64,000 nt of DNA from positions 1-64,000 of the forward strand of contig NZ_QKYW01000011.1 of the NCBI RefSeq assembly GCF_003253735.1, given 5' to 3'. Shown here piece by piece: positions 44,367 to 52,785 of this stretch. Source of the DNA: Pseudomonas sp. URMO17WK12:I2. Lineage in GTDB: Bacteria > Pseudomonadota > Gammaproteobacteria > Pseudomonadales > Pseudomonadaceae. Position 1 is the stretch's first letter. Every line of letters starts with the position of its first letter. The notes beneath the pieces were generated by a model. The model made no database searches. It saw nothing but the letters and a program-made list of their open reading frames with translations, and had not been told where the DNA came from. The translations under genes and the position numbers were made by a program.

Positions 44367-45110
44367 ATGAGTCTGCAAGGTAAGGTTGCACTGGTCACCG
44401 GTGCCAGCCGTGGTATTGGCCAGGCCATCGCCCTGGAACTGGGCCGTCAGGGCGCCGTGGTGATCGGTACCGCGACGTCCGAGGCAGGTGCCGAGCGCAT
44501 TGCCGCGACCCTCAAGGAAAACGGCATCGAAGGCACCGGGCTGATGCTCAACGTCAGCAACGACGAATCCGTTGCCGCCACCCTGGAAAAGATCCAGAAG
44601 GATTTCGGTCAGGTGCTGGTACTGGTCAACAATGCCGGCATCACCCGCGACAACCTGATGCTGCGCATGAAGGACGACGAGTGGTACGACGTGATCGATA
44701 CCAACCTCAACAGCCTCTATCGTCTGTCCAAGGCCGTGCTGCGCGGCATGACCAAGGCGCGTTTCGGGCGTATCATCAACATCGGTTCGGTGGTGGGTGC
44801 CATGGGCAACGCCGGGCAGGTGAACTATGCAGCCGCCAAGGCCGGTCTGGAAGGTTTTGGCCGTGCGCTGGCCCGTGAAGTGGGCTCGCGTTCGATCACG
44901 GTAAACGCCGTGGCACCGGGTTTCATCGATACCGACATGACCCGTGAATTGCCTGAAGCGCAACGTGAAGCTTTGCTGACACAAATTCCGCTGGGCCGTT
45001 TGGGGCAGGCGCAGGAAATCGCCAACGTGGTTTCTTTCCTTGCTTCCGATGGTGCAGCTTACGTCACAGGGGCTACTATCCCTGTGAACGGCGGGATGTA
45101 CATGAGCTGA
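44367..45110 (+). CDS. fabG: FabG, 3-oxoacyl-ACP reductase
   Basis: A 247-residue short-chain dehydrogenase that reduces beta-ketoacyl-ACP with NADPH. It has the nucleotide-binding motif VTGASRGIGQAIA (TGX3GXG), the NNAGITRDNLMLRM stretch typical of FabG, the catalytic Ser in IGSVVGAMGN and the YXXXK in VNYAAAKAG. It ends IPVNGGMYMS. AGGGAG precedes the ATG. Confidence 0.97.
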   Translation: MSLQGKVALVTGASRGIGQAIALELGRQGAVVIGTATSEAGAERIAATLKENGIEGTGLMLNVSNDESVAATLEKIQKDFGQVLVLVNNAGITRDNLMLRMKDDEWYDVIDTNLNSLYRLSKAVLRGMTKARFGRIINIGSVVGAMGNAGQVNYAAAKAGLEGFGRALAREVGSRSITVNAVAPGFIDTDMTRELPEAQREALLTQIPLGRLGQAQEIANVVSFLASDGAAYVTGATIPVNGGMYMS

Positions 45111-45217
45111 ATTGAAGGGGCGCTGTCGGCGAACGTCTGCGATCCGGTGCAAACATGGTGATAAAGCTGTAAGTTTGCATACCGAATCGTTGGCGTATTT
45201 CCGTGGGCGCCACTGGC

Positions 45218-45238
45218 TTTCAGCTTGAAAAGCTGAAA
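45218..45238 (+). other. Perfect 9-bp hairpin in the fabG-acpP spacer
   Basis: TTTCAGCTT (45218-45226), GAA, AAGCTGAAA (45230-45238) form a stem 64 bases before the acpP start. It is short and A/T-rich with no T-tract. It may be an RNA-processing site that lets the very abundant acpP message be made apart from fabG, or part of the acpP leader. Confidence 0.5.
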
Positions 45239-45302
45239 ACCCTTTCTATACACTTGCCGGCACAACCAGCTGGCTGGATTTGTCCAATAGGAGTGATAAC
45301 AC

Positions 45303-45539
45303 GTGAGCACCATCGAAGAACGCGTCAAGAAAATCGTTGCCGAGCAACTGGGCGTGAAGGAAGAAGAAGTAACCAACAGCGCTTCCTTCGTTGAAGACCT
45401 GGGTGCCGACTCGCTTGACACCGTTGAGCTGGTGATGGCTCTCGAAGAAGAATTCGAGACCGAGATCCCGGACGAACAAGCCGAGAAGATCACCACTGTT
45501 CAGGAAGCCATCGACTACGTTACTGCTCACGCTCAGTAA
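45303..45539 (+). CDS. acpP: Acyl carrier protein AcpP
   Basis: A 78-residue acidic four-helix carrier of acyl chains in fatty acid synthesis. The phosphopantetheine attachment site is Ser37 in DLGADSLDTVELVMALEEEF. The start is GTG or ATG-like at 45303, after an AGGAG site near 45289. It is flanked by fabG and fabF, and a strong terminator follows at once, matching the known high separate expression of acpP. Confidence 0.98.
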   Translation: MSTIEERVKKIVAEQLGVKEEEVTNSASFVEDLGADSLDTVELVMALEEEFETEIPDEQAEKITTVQEAIDYVTAHAQ

Positions 45540-45563
45540 GCAGTTCGTCGCTTCCCGAATCGG

Positions 45564-45597
45564 AAAAGCCGCACGTCTGCAAAGGCGTGCGGCTTTT
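45564..45597 (+). terminator. Rho-independent terminator after acpP
   Basis: AAAAGCCGCACG (45564-45575) and CGTGCGGCTTTT (45586-45597) form a perfect 12-bp stem ending in a T-run, 25 bases after the acpP stop. Some readthrough to fabF is expected. Confidence 0.92.
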
Positions 45598-45754
45598 CTT
45601 TGACGGTTCGCTGTAAGAATTTTCAACAACGCCCCTGGGCGTCGTTCCGCTCGGGTACCGGCTACCCTGAGCCAATCGCCGGATGATCAATCGCCTGGGC
45701 AACGGTTTGCCAGGTGCATCGTGGCGTCGAAAAACCTGATATGAGGAGATTGCT

Positions 45755-46999
45755 GTGTCGCGTAGACGCGTCGTGGTTACCGGTATGGGCATGTTGTCGC
45801 CGCTGGGTAACGATGTGCCGAGCAGCTGGCAGGGCATTCTGGCCGGCCGCAGTGGTATCGGCCTGATCGAACACATGGATCTTTCCGCTTTTTCGACCCG
45901 CATCGGCGGTTCGCTGAAGAATTTCGATGTCGAGCCCTACCTGGCGCCCAAAGAGGCCCGCAAGCTCGACCTGTTCATCCAGTACGGCATGGCCGCCTGC
46001 TTCCAGGCCGCCCGCGACTCCGGGCTGGAAGTCACGGATGCCAACCGTGACCGTATCGGTGTGGCCATGGGCTCTGGCATCGGCGGCCTGACCAACATCG
46101 AGAACAACTGCAGATCGCTGCACGATCAGGGGCCACGGCGCATTTCGCCGTTCTTCGTGCCGGGCTCGATCATCAACATGATCTCCGGCTTCCTGTCGAT
46201 CCACCTGGGTCTGCAGGGCCCCAACTACGCGATTTCCACGGCGTGCACCACCGGCACCCACTGCATCGGCATGGCGGCGCGCAACATCGCCTATGGCGAA
46301 GCGGACGTGATGATCGCCGGCGGCGCCGAGATGGCGGCCTGTGGCCTGGGCCTGGGTGGTTTCGGCGCAGCGCGGGCGATGTCCACCCGCAACGACGAGC
46401 CAACCAAGGCGAGCCGCCCGTGGGACAAGGAGCGTGACGGTTTCGTGCTGTCCGACGGCGCGGGTGCCCTGGTGCTCGAAGAGCTCGAGCATGCCAAGGC
46501 CCGCGGTGCGACCATCTATGCCGAGCTGATCGGTTTCGGCATGAGCGGCGACGCCTTCCACATGACCTCGCCACCCGAAGATGGCGCCGGTGCCGCGCGC
46601 TGCATGGCCAATGCCCTGCGTGATGCCGGCATCGAGCCGTCCGCGGTGCAGTACATCAATGCCCACGGCACCTCGACCTCGGCCGGTGACAAGGCGGAAG
46701 TGGCGGCGATCAAGACCGTGTTCGGTGATCACGCGTACAAGTTGGCGGTCAGTTCGACCAAGTCCATGACCGGGCACCTGCTGGGCGCCGCCGGTGCGGT
46801 GGAGGCGATCTTCAGCGTGCTGGCACTGCGTGATCAGATCGCGCCGCCGACCATCAACCTGGACCAGCCTGACGAAGGCTGCGACCTGGACTTCGTGCCC
46901 CACGAAGCACGCAAGATGCCGATGGACGTGGTGCTCTCCAACTCCTTCGGCTTCGGTGGCACCAACGGCTCCCTGGTATTCCGCCGGTACGCTGACTGA
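45755..46999 (+). CDS. fabF: FabF, 3-oxoacyl-ACP synthase II
   Basis: A 414-residue elongating condensing enzyme. The nucleophile is Cys164 in STACTTGTHCIGMA. The two catalytic histidines lie in NAHGTSTSAGD and SSTKSMTGHLLGAAG. It ends in NSFGFGGTNGSLVF, also conserved. The start is GTG 45755 with GAGGAG upstream. Its stop overlaps the pabC ATG by one base. Confidence 0.97.
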   Translation: MSRRRVVVTGMGMLSPLGNDVPSSWQGILAGRSGIGLIEHMDLSAFSTRIGGSLKNFDVEPYLAPKEARKLDLFIQYGMAACFQAARDSGLEVTDANRDRIGVAMGSGIGGLTNIENNCRSLHDQGPRRISPFFVPGSIINMISGFLSIHLGLQGPNYAISTACTTGTHCIGMAARNIAYGEADVMIAGGAEMAACGLGLGGFGAARAMSTRNDEPTKASRPWDKERDGFVLSDGAGALVLEELEHAKARGATIYAELIGFGMSGDAFHMTSPPEDGAGAARCMANALRDAGIEPSAVQYINAHGTSTSAGDKAEVAAIKTVFGDHAYKLAVSSTKSMTGHLLGAAGAVEAIFSVLALRDQIAPPTINLDQPDEGCDLDFVPHEARKMPMDVVLSNSFGFGGTNGSLVFRRYAD

Positions 47000-47811
47000 T
47001 GCTGCATTGGGTCGACGGTCAGCCAGCGGCGTCGCTGCCGCTGGTGGACCGCGGCCTGGCCTACGGTGATGGCCTGTTCGAGACCATGGCCGTGCAGAAC
47101 GGCCGTCCCGTGCTGCTCGAGCGACATCTGACTCGAGTCACTGCAGGTTGTGCGCGGTTGCGTATCGATCTGGATGCGAGCCGCTTGCGTAGCGAAGTTT
47201 CTGCCTTTTGCGCCGAGCTGGGGCAGGGCGTCGCCAAGCTGATCGTCACCCGTGGTGACGGCCAACGGGGCTATGCACCCTCGGCTGGCGCCCCCCGGCA
47301 CGTTCTTCAGGCTGGCGCGATGCCGGCTTACCCGCCACAGCATGCCGAGCACGGCATTCGTCTGTTCCCCTGTGAAACACGCCTGGCCGAGCAGCCGCTG
47401 TTGGCCGGCCTCAAGCACCTCAACCGCCTGGAGCAGGTCCTGGCTCGCGCCGAATGGCAGGCAGCCGAGTACGCCGAAGGATTGATGCGCGATATGTCCG
47501 GGCGAGTGGTCGAGGGCGTGTTCAGCAACCTGTTCCTGGTACGCGATGGCGTGCTCTCGACGCCGGCGCTGAACCGTTGCGGAGTGGCCGGGGTGATGCG
47601 CGCCGAGCTGCTGGAGCAGGCCCGGGCACTGGGTATCACCTGCCAGGTTCGCGACATCGAGATGGACGAACTGCTGGGCGCCGATGAAGTCTTTCTCTGC
47701 AACAGCCTGTACGGGGTGTGGCCGGTGCGTCAGTTGCAGGCGCGTCACTGGCCGGTGGGCCCGCTCACCCGTAAACTGCAGGCCCTTGCCCGCCATCTAC
47801 TGGACTGCTGA
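46999..47811 (+). CDS. pabC: PabC, aminodeoxychorismate lyase
   Basis: A 270-residue PLP fold-type IV enzyme that releases pyruvate from aminodeoxychorismate to give p-aminobenzoate for folate. It has DRGLAYGDGLFETM at the N-terminus and the PLP-binding lysine in GLKHLNRLEQVLAR. RDMSGRVVEGVFSNLFLV follows. Translational coupling to fabF (TGATG) is visible, and the position between fabF and mltG is conserved. Confidence 0.94.
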   Translation: MLHWVDGQPAASLPLVDRGLAYGDGLFETMAVQNGRPVLLERHLTRVTAGCARLRIDLDASRLRSEVSAFCAELGQGVAKLIVTRGDGQRGYAPSAGAPRHVLQAGAMPAYPPQHAEHGIRLFPCETRLAEQPLLAGLKHLNRLEQVLARAEWQAAEYAEGLMRDMSGRVVEGVFSNLFLVRDGVLSTPALNRCGVAGVMRAELLEQARALGITCQVRDIEMDELLGADEVFLCNSLYGVWPVRQLQARHWPVGPLTRKLQALARHLLDC

Positions 47812-47817
47812 TTCGTG

Positions 47818-48879
47818 ATGCGCAAACTACTGTTGATGCTCGAAATCGTCGTGGTGCTGGCCGGCCTTACCCTCGGCCTGGTGGCCTGGCAGCAGCATCG
47901 CGCGCTGGAGCAACCGCTGACGCTCAGCGAGGAGCGCCTGATCGAGGTGCCGGTCGGTGCCACGCCGGGCGGTGTACTCAATCGCCTGGAAGCCGACGGT
48001 GTGATCGACGGCGCCTTCTGGCTGCGCCTCTACTGGCGCTTCAACCTCAAGGACCAGCCGCTGCACAGCGGCGAATACCGGCTGACCCCCGACCTGCGGG
48101 TGCGCGACATGCTCGACCTGTGGCGCCGCGGCGAGGTGGTGCAGTACAGCCTGACGCTGGTCGAGGGCTGGACCTTCCGCCAGGTCCGCGCCGCCCTGGC
48201 GCGCCAGGACAAGCTGGAGCTGACCCTCAGCGAGCTCAGCGATGCCGAGATCATGGCCAAGCTCGGCCAGCCTGGCGAAAACCCCGAAGGACGGTTCTTC
48301 CCCGACACCTATCGCTACGTGCGCGGCATGAGCGACCTGGACCTGCTCAAGCAGGCTCACAAGCGGCTGCAGGTGGTGCTCGACGAGGAGTGGGAAAAGC
48401 GCGCCGAGGGGCTGCCGTACAAGGACGCCTACGAGGCGCTGATCATGGCTTCGATGATCGAGAAGGAAACCGGCGTACCCGAGGAGCGCGGCGAGATCGC
48501 CGGAGTGTTCGTGCGCCGCCTGGCCATCGGTATGCGCCTGCAGACCGACCCCACGGTGATCTTCGGCCTGGGCGAGCGCTATCAGGGGCGTATCACCCGT
48601 GCCCACCTGCGTGAACCGACGCCTTACAACACCTACACCATCGACGGCATGCCGCCGACGCCGATCGCTCTGGTCGGCCGTGAGGCGATCCATGCGGCCT
48701 TGCACCCGGTCGAGGGCAAGACCCTGTATTTCGTGGCCCGCGGTGACGGCAGTCACGTGTTCTCGGAAACCCTCGAGGCGCACAATCGCGCCGTGCGCGA
48801 ATACCAGTTGAAGCGCCGCGCGGACTACCGTTCTAGCCCGGCGCCCATTCCCCAGAACAGCGATAAGGACACCCCGTGA
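47818..48879 (+). CDS. mltG: MltG, endolytic murein transglycosylase
   Basis: A 353-residue inner-membrane enzyme that cuts nascent glycan strands and so sets their length. One N-terminal membrane helix (residues about 4-22), a LysM-like region (VPVGATPGGVLNRLEADGVI) and the YceG catalytic domain follow, with the active glutamate in ASMIEKETGVPEERGEIAGVF and the conserved RLQTDPTVIFGLG and PTPYNTYTIDGMPPTPI. I chose ATG 47818; a GTG lies one codon upstream. It overlaps tmk by four bases. Confidence 0.94.
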   Translation: MRKLLLMLEIVVVLAGLTLGLVAWQQHRALEQPLTLSEERLIEVPVGATPGGVLNRLEADGVIDGAFWLRLYWRFNLKDQPLHSGEYRLTPDLRVRDMLDLWRRGEVVQYSLTLVEGWTFRQVRAALARQDKLELTLSELSDAEIMAKLGQPGENPEGRFFPDTYRYVRGMSDLDLLKQAHKRLQVVLDEEWEKRAEGLPYKDAYEALIMASMIEKETGVPEERGEIAGVFVRRLAIGMRLQTDPTVIFGLGERYQGRITRAHLREPTPYNTYTIDGMPPTPIALVGREAIHAALHPVEGKTLYFVARGDGSHVFSETLEAHNRAVREYQLKRRADYRSSPAPIPQNSDKDTP

Positions 48880-49508
48880 GCGGCTTGTTTATCACCCTGG
48901 AAGGCCCCGAGGGCGCCGGCAAGAGCACCAATCGCGAGTACCTGGCGGCGCGCTTGCGCGAGCAGGGCATCGACGTGCTGCTGACCCGCGAGCCAGGCGG
49001 CACGCCGCTGGCCGAGCGGGTGCGCGAGCTGCTGCTGGCGCCCAGCGACGAAACCATGGCCAGTGATACCGAACTGCTGCTGGTGTTCGCCGCCCGTGCC
49101 CAGCACCTGGCCCAGGTCATAGTGCCAGCGCTCGAGCGTGGCGCCGTGGTGCTCTGTGATCGCTTCACCGATGCTACCTACGCCTATCAGGGCGGGGGCC
49201 GGGGGCTGGATGTCGCGCGCATCGCCCAGCTGGAGGATTTCGTCCAGGGTGCGTTGCGCCCGGACCTGACCCTGGTATTCGACCTGCCGGTTGAAGTAGG
49301 CCTGGCGCGAGCCGCGGCGCGTGGCCGGCTGGATCGCTTCGAACAGGAAGGCCGCGCGTTCTTCGAGGCGGTACGCAGCACCTACCTGCAGCGTGCCAAG
49401 GCCGAGCCGGCCCGCTACCGCATTCTCGATGCGGCGCAGTCCCTTGCAGCGGTGCAGCGTGACCTCGATGCACTGCTGCCACAATTGCTGGAGCTGCAGC
49501 GTGGCTGA
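48876..49508 (+). CDS. tmk: Thymidylate kinase
   Basis: A 210-residue kinase making dTDP from dTMP. It has the P-loop in LEGPEGAGKSTN (about residues 7-18), the LTREPGGTPLAERVR DRX-like region, DRFTDATYAYQGGGRGLD and the LID arginines. The start codon is GTG, overlapping the mltG stop (GTGA). The C-terminus overlaps the holB start by eight bases. Confidence 0.96.
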   Translation: MSGLFITLEGPEGAGKSTNREYLAARLREQGIDVLLTREPGGTPLAERVRELLLAPSDETMASDTELLLVFAARAQHLAQVIVPALERGAVVLCDRFTDATYAYQGGGRGLDVARIAQLEDFVQGALRPDLTLVFDLPVEVGLARAAARGRLDRFEQEGRAFFEAVRSTYLQRAKAEPARYRILDAAQSLAAVQRDLDALLPQLLELQRG

Positions 49509-50487
49509 CGTCTACCCCTGGCAGGCGACGCTCTGGCAGCAACTGGCCGGCCGAACCCAGCATGCCCATGCCTACCTGCTGCATGGCCCTGCCGGCATAG
49601 GTAAACGTGCGCTGGCCGAGCGCCTGATGGCCCTGCTGCTGTGCAAGTCACCGGTGGATCTGCAGCCGTGCGGGCAGTGCAAGTCGTGCCATCTGCTGGC
49701 GGCTGGCAGCCACCCGGACAACTACGTGCTCGAGCCGGAAGAGGATGGCAAGGCCATCAAGGTCGACCAGGTGCGGGCGCTGGTCAATTTCGTGGTGCAG
49801 ACCGCGCAACTGGGCGGGCGCAAGGTGATCCTTCTCGAGCCCACCGAGGCGATGAACCTCAACGCGGCCAACGCGCTGCTCAAGAGCTTGGAAGAACCCT
49901 CGGGCGATACCGTGCTGCTGTTGATCAGCCACCAGCCCAGCCGGCTGCTGCCGACCATCCGCAGTCGCTGCGTGCAGCAGGCGTGTCCGTTGCCCAGCGA
50001 GGCGATGAGCTTGCAGTGGTTGAGCGCGGCCCTGCCTGACTGCTCCGAGCAGGATATCCGCGAGCTGCTTTACCTGGCTGCAGGTTCGCCATTGGCGGCA
50101 ACGCGCCTGCACGCCCAAGGCGTTCGCGAGCAGCGCGCGCTGGTGGTCGACGGGGTGAAGAAACTGCACAAGCAGCAGGTATCGGCCAGTCAGTTGGCCG
50201 AGGGTTGGAAGGACGTACCGCTGCCGCTGCTGTTCGACTGGTTCTGTGACTGGGCGCAGCTGATCCTGCGTTACCAGCTGACGCAGGACGAGAGGGGGCT
50301 AGGCCCCACGGACATGGCCAAGGTCGTGCAGTACCTGGCACAGAAGGCGGCACAACAGAAGGTACTGAGTATTCAGGAATGGCTGCTCCAGCAGCGCCAG
50401 AAAGTGCTGGGCAATGCCAACCTCAACCGTGTGCTGCTTCTCGAAGCCTTGCTGGTGCAGTGGGCAAGCCTGCCTGGACCGGGCTAG
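49501..50487 (+). CDS. holB: HolB, DNA polymerase III delta' subunit
   Basis: A 328-residue clamp-loader subunit that helps load the beta clamp. It has HAYLLHGPAGIGKRALAERL, a zinc-binding group of four cysteines (CKSPVDLQPCGQCKSC), VDQVRALVNF, and LNAANALLKSLEEPSGDTVLLLISHQPSRLLPTIRSRC with the SRC motif. The start is GTG 49501, inside the tmk end; a longer open frame extends upstream but duplicates tmk sequence. The tmk-holB-pilZ order is conserved. Confidence 0.94.
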   Translation: MADVYPWQATLWQQLAGRTQHAHAYLLHGPAGIGKRALAERLMALLLCKSPVDLQPCGQCKSCHLLAAGSHPDNYVLEPEEDGKAIKVDQVRALVNFVVQTAQLGGRKVILLEPTEAMNLNAANALLKSLEEPSGDTVLLLISHQPSRLLPTIRSRCVQQACPLPSEAMSLQWLSAALPDCSEQDIRELLYLAAGSPLAATRLHAQGVREQRALVVDGVKKLHKQQVSASQLAEGWKDVPLPLLFDWFCDWAQLILRYQLTQDERGLGPTDMAKVVQYLAQKAAQQKVLSIQEWLLQQRQKVLGNANLNRVLLLEALLVQWASLPGPG

Positions 50488-50521
50488 AATCGACCCCACG
50501 TCACGACTTCAGGAATCACGC

Positions 50522-50878
50522 ATGAACTTGCCACCTAATCTGGGACCCCGTAACGGCATCCTGTCCCTGACCATCAAGGACAAGTCCGTGCTGTATGCCG
50601 CCTACATGCCCTTCATCAAGAATGGCGGCCTGTTCATTCCCACCAACAAGAGCTACAAGCTCGGTGATGAAGTGTTCATGCTGCTCAACCTGATGGACGA
50701 GCCGGAGAAGATTCCGGTCGCCGGCAAGGTGGTATGGATCACCCCCAAGGGCGCCCAGGGCAACCGTGCCGCTGGCGTAGGCGTGCAGTTCAACGAAGGC
50801 GACAACACCGCCCGCAACAAGATCGAGACCTATCTGGCTGGCGCCCTCAAGTCCGATCGCCCCACCCATACGATGTAA
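50522..50878 (+). CDS. pilZ: PilZ, type IV pilus assembly protein
   Basis: A 118-residue PilZ-domain protein, the same length as P. aeruginosa PilZ and in the same place after holB. It has GGLFIPTNKSYKLGDEVFMLLNLMDEPEKIPVAGKVVWI and GVGVQFNEGD. The canonical cyclic-di-GMP motif RXXXR is absent near the N-terminus, as known for this founding member, which acts in pilus biogenesis through FimX and PilB instead. AGGAA precedes the ATG. Confidence 0.95.
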   Translation: MNLPPNLGPRNGILSLTIKDKSVLYAAYMPFIKNGGLFIPTNKSYKLGDEVFMLLNLMDEPEKIPVAGKVVWITPKGAQGNRAAGVGVQFNEGDNTARNKIETYLAGALKSDRPTHTM

Positions 50879-50965
50879 CAGCGGCGCAGCCGCGCCCGTG
50901 GATGGCAGGCAGCCTGTTCTGCCAGGCCACGGGTCGTTGCATGCCTGCCGCCAAGGTTCCGATTT

Positions 50966-51757
50966 ATGCTCATCGATTCCCACTGCCACCTCGATCGTCT
51001 CGACCTGGCTGGCCACGGCGGTTCCCTGGACGCCGCGCTGGCGGCCGCCCGTGCCCGTGGCGTCGGTCACTTCCTGTGCATCGGCGTTAGCGCCGACAAT
51101 GCCGCTGCCGTGCGTGAGCTGGCCGGGCGCTACGCCGATGTCGACTGCTCCGTTGGCATTCACCCGCTGGATCTCGAGCCGGGCAGCGCGCCGGCACTGG
51201 ACTGGCTGCTCGCCGAGCTGGATCACCCAGGTGTAGTCGCCATTGGTGAGACCGGCCTGGATTATCACTACGAGCCCGAGGCGGCGGAGCTGCAGCAGGA
51301 CGCGTTTCGCCTGCACCTGCAGGCCGCGCAGATCACCGGCAAGCCGGTCATCGTCCATACCCGTGAAGCCCGCGCCGATACCCTGAGGCTGCTGCGCGAA
51401 GCGGCGCTGCCCCAGGGCGGCGTGCTGCACTGCTTCACCGAAGACTGGGAGATGGCCCGGGCGGCGCTGGATATCGGCTTCTACATCTCGCTGTCCGGCA
51501 TCGTCACCTTCCGCAACGCCGAAGCGCTGCGCGAGGTCGCCCGCCAGGTGCCGGTCGACCGCCTGCTGGTCGAGACCGATTCGCCGTACCTGGCGCCGGT
51601 GCCGCACCGTGGCAAGCCGAACCTGCCGGAGTACGTGCGTGACGTCGCCGAGTACCTGGCAACGCTGCGTGGCGTCAGCTATGAAACCCTCGCGCAGCAG
51701 ACCGGCGACAACTTCCGGCGGTTGTTCCCGCTGGCGCGCGTCGCCACTGGCGCCTGA
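50966..51757 (+). CDS. TatD-family metal-dependent hydrolase (YcfH-like)
   Basis: A 263-residue TIM-barrel DNase/hydrolase. The metal ligands lie in LIDSHCHLDRL (HXH), GETGLDYH, PVIVHTREAR, GVLHCFTEDWEMA and VETDSPYLAPVPHRGK. The YcfH branch usually sits after holB/pilZ, as here. E. coli TatD-type enzymes have DNase or exonuclease activity; this branch's precise role is unsettled. No strong ribosome-binding site is seen. Confidence 0.92.
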   Translation: MLIDSHCHLDRLDLAGHGGSLDAALAAARARGVGHFLCIGVSADNAAAVRELAGRYADVDCSVGIHPLDLEPGSAPALDWLLAELDHPGVVAIGETGLDYHYEPEAAELQQDAFRLHLQAAQITGKPVIVHTREARADTLRLLREAALPQGGVLHCFTEDWEMARAALDIGFYISLSGIVTFRNAEALREVARQVPVDRLLVETDSPYLAPVPHRGKPNLPEYVRDVAEYLATLRGVSYETLAQQTGDNFRRLFPLARVATGA

Positions 51758-51867
51758 GGCAGCCAGGAAAACCGCGAGCGGTTCTGCCGTCGCTTGCGCC
51801 GCTGCAAAGGCAGGCCGCCAGCGAGTGGGCAAAAGAGGTTCTTGGCATTTTTGCGGAAAGGATAGGC

Positions 51868-52559
51868 TTGACGCCGGACTGGCAAGTCTGTGTGCGTATC
51901 ACTTACTGGCTTGGCACTATCCATTACCGCGTTTACTGAGCCTCTTTGTTGCGCCCCTTACGGGCGCCACACCTTTCTTGCTTGCCCAAGAAAGGTGTGC
52001 CAAAGAAGGGCACCCCGACATCCGGGTTTCGCTGCGCGAAACTTCCCTCGCTCCGGCGCCGCTCCGGGGGGCCGGCTTACAAGGGCCCTCCCTGGCCCTT
52101 TAAGCCTCTCGCCGCATCCATGCGGCTCGCTCCCCTACACGACACCTCCACTCGGCCTCCTGACGGGACCGGAGCGCGAGCTTGCAAGATGTCCACGGGC
52201 TTAATCTCGGCGGTGTCTGTTTTGCTTTTGCTCTGGGGCTGCGATCTTACAAACGATGCCCAAATCCCCTTCAGGAGGCCGAGTGGAATCGCCAGGTAAG
52301 GGGTTGAGCGACATGGATGTCGCGAGAGCTGCGATGGGCCAGGGATGGCCCTTCGCAGCGTGCCCCTGGACTGGTGATGGAGCGAGGGAACCCCGGCGCA
52401 GCCGGGGCCGTATGTAGGGGTGTGTTTCTTTGCTTACTTTCTTTGCACAAGCAAAGAAAGTGAGTCGCCCGTAAGGGGCGAAACCCACCTAGCCAGGCGG
52501 CGTGCTGATAGAGAGTGCCGAGTTCGACAGCTAACACTTAATTGCCAGTCTGGTGTCAA
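51868..52559. repeat. ~690-bp non-coding inverted-repeat element with 18-bp terminal repeats
   Basis: The ends are TTGACGCCGGACTGGCAA (51868-51885) and the complement of TTGCCAGTCTGGTGTCAA (52542-52559), matching 16 of 18 bases. Inside, the halves are imperfect inverted copies: GCCCCTTACGGGCG with a CTTTCTT-GCTTG-AAGAAAG hairpin near 51952-51993 faces CGCCCGTAAGGGGC with the mirrored hairpin near 52430-52483. CTCGGCCTCCTGA near 52155 faces CAGGAGGCCGAGTGG near 52272. Short open frames inside are byproducts of the symmetry. No transposase and no clear target duplication were found. The flank 51758-51867 holds nothing I can name. Confidence 0.75.
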
Positions 52560-52589
52560 TTCTGGCTTCCCCAAGCTATGCGAAGAGCC

Positions 52590-52702
52590 AAAAAAAACCC
52601 GGCTTCGGGACGGAATCCGGGTCAAGACCATTAGGAGTCGAACGAAGTGCGCGGTCCTCGGCACTTCGGCCGCTGCGACACTTGGGGGAATATGTCGCAC
52701 CG
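52590..52702 (-). ncRNA. rgsA: RgsA-like regulatory small RNA
   Basis: On the minus strand a perfect terminator closes this stretch: ACCCGG and CCGGGT (52597-52622) with a run of eight Ts in the RNA sense. An extended CAATACTAAA -10 element (52709-52718), of the kind read by RpoS, lies about 115 bases upstream, with no protein frame between. In P. aeruginosa the RpoS-dependent RNA RgsA of about 120 nt lies between the tatD homologue and the TetR-side genes, the same neighbourhood. Identity rests on synteny, size, promoter type and terminator, not on alignment. The 5' end is approximate. Confidence 0.65.
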
Positions 52703-52708
52703 GTACGC

Positions 52709-52718
52709 TTTAGTATTG
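52709..52718 (-). promoter_or_regulatory. RpoS-type -10 element of the RgsA-like RNA
   Basis: The minus strand reads CAATACTAAA, close to the extended RpoS -10 pattern CTATACTTAA. No good TTGACA lies 17 bases upstream, which also fits RpoS use. Confidence 0.5.
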
Positions 52719-52785
52719 GTCATCCGCGGCCATCGTCCATGGCGTCTTTAAACGGATTTGGAATACTCCTGCCGACTCTGAGTGC

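Noticed and set aside
51890..52540. Several 75-105-codon open frames on both strands between tatD and the small RNA
   Set aside because: They lie inside the imperfect inverted-repeat element and mirror each other on the two strands, so they follow from its symmetry rather than from coding selection.
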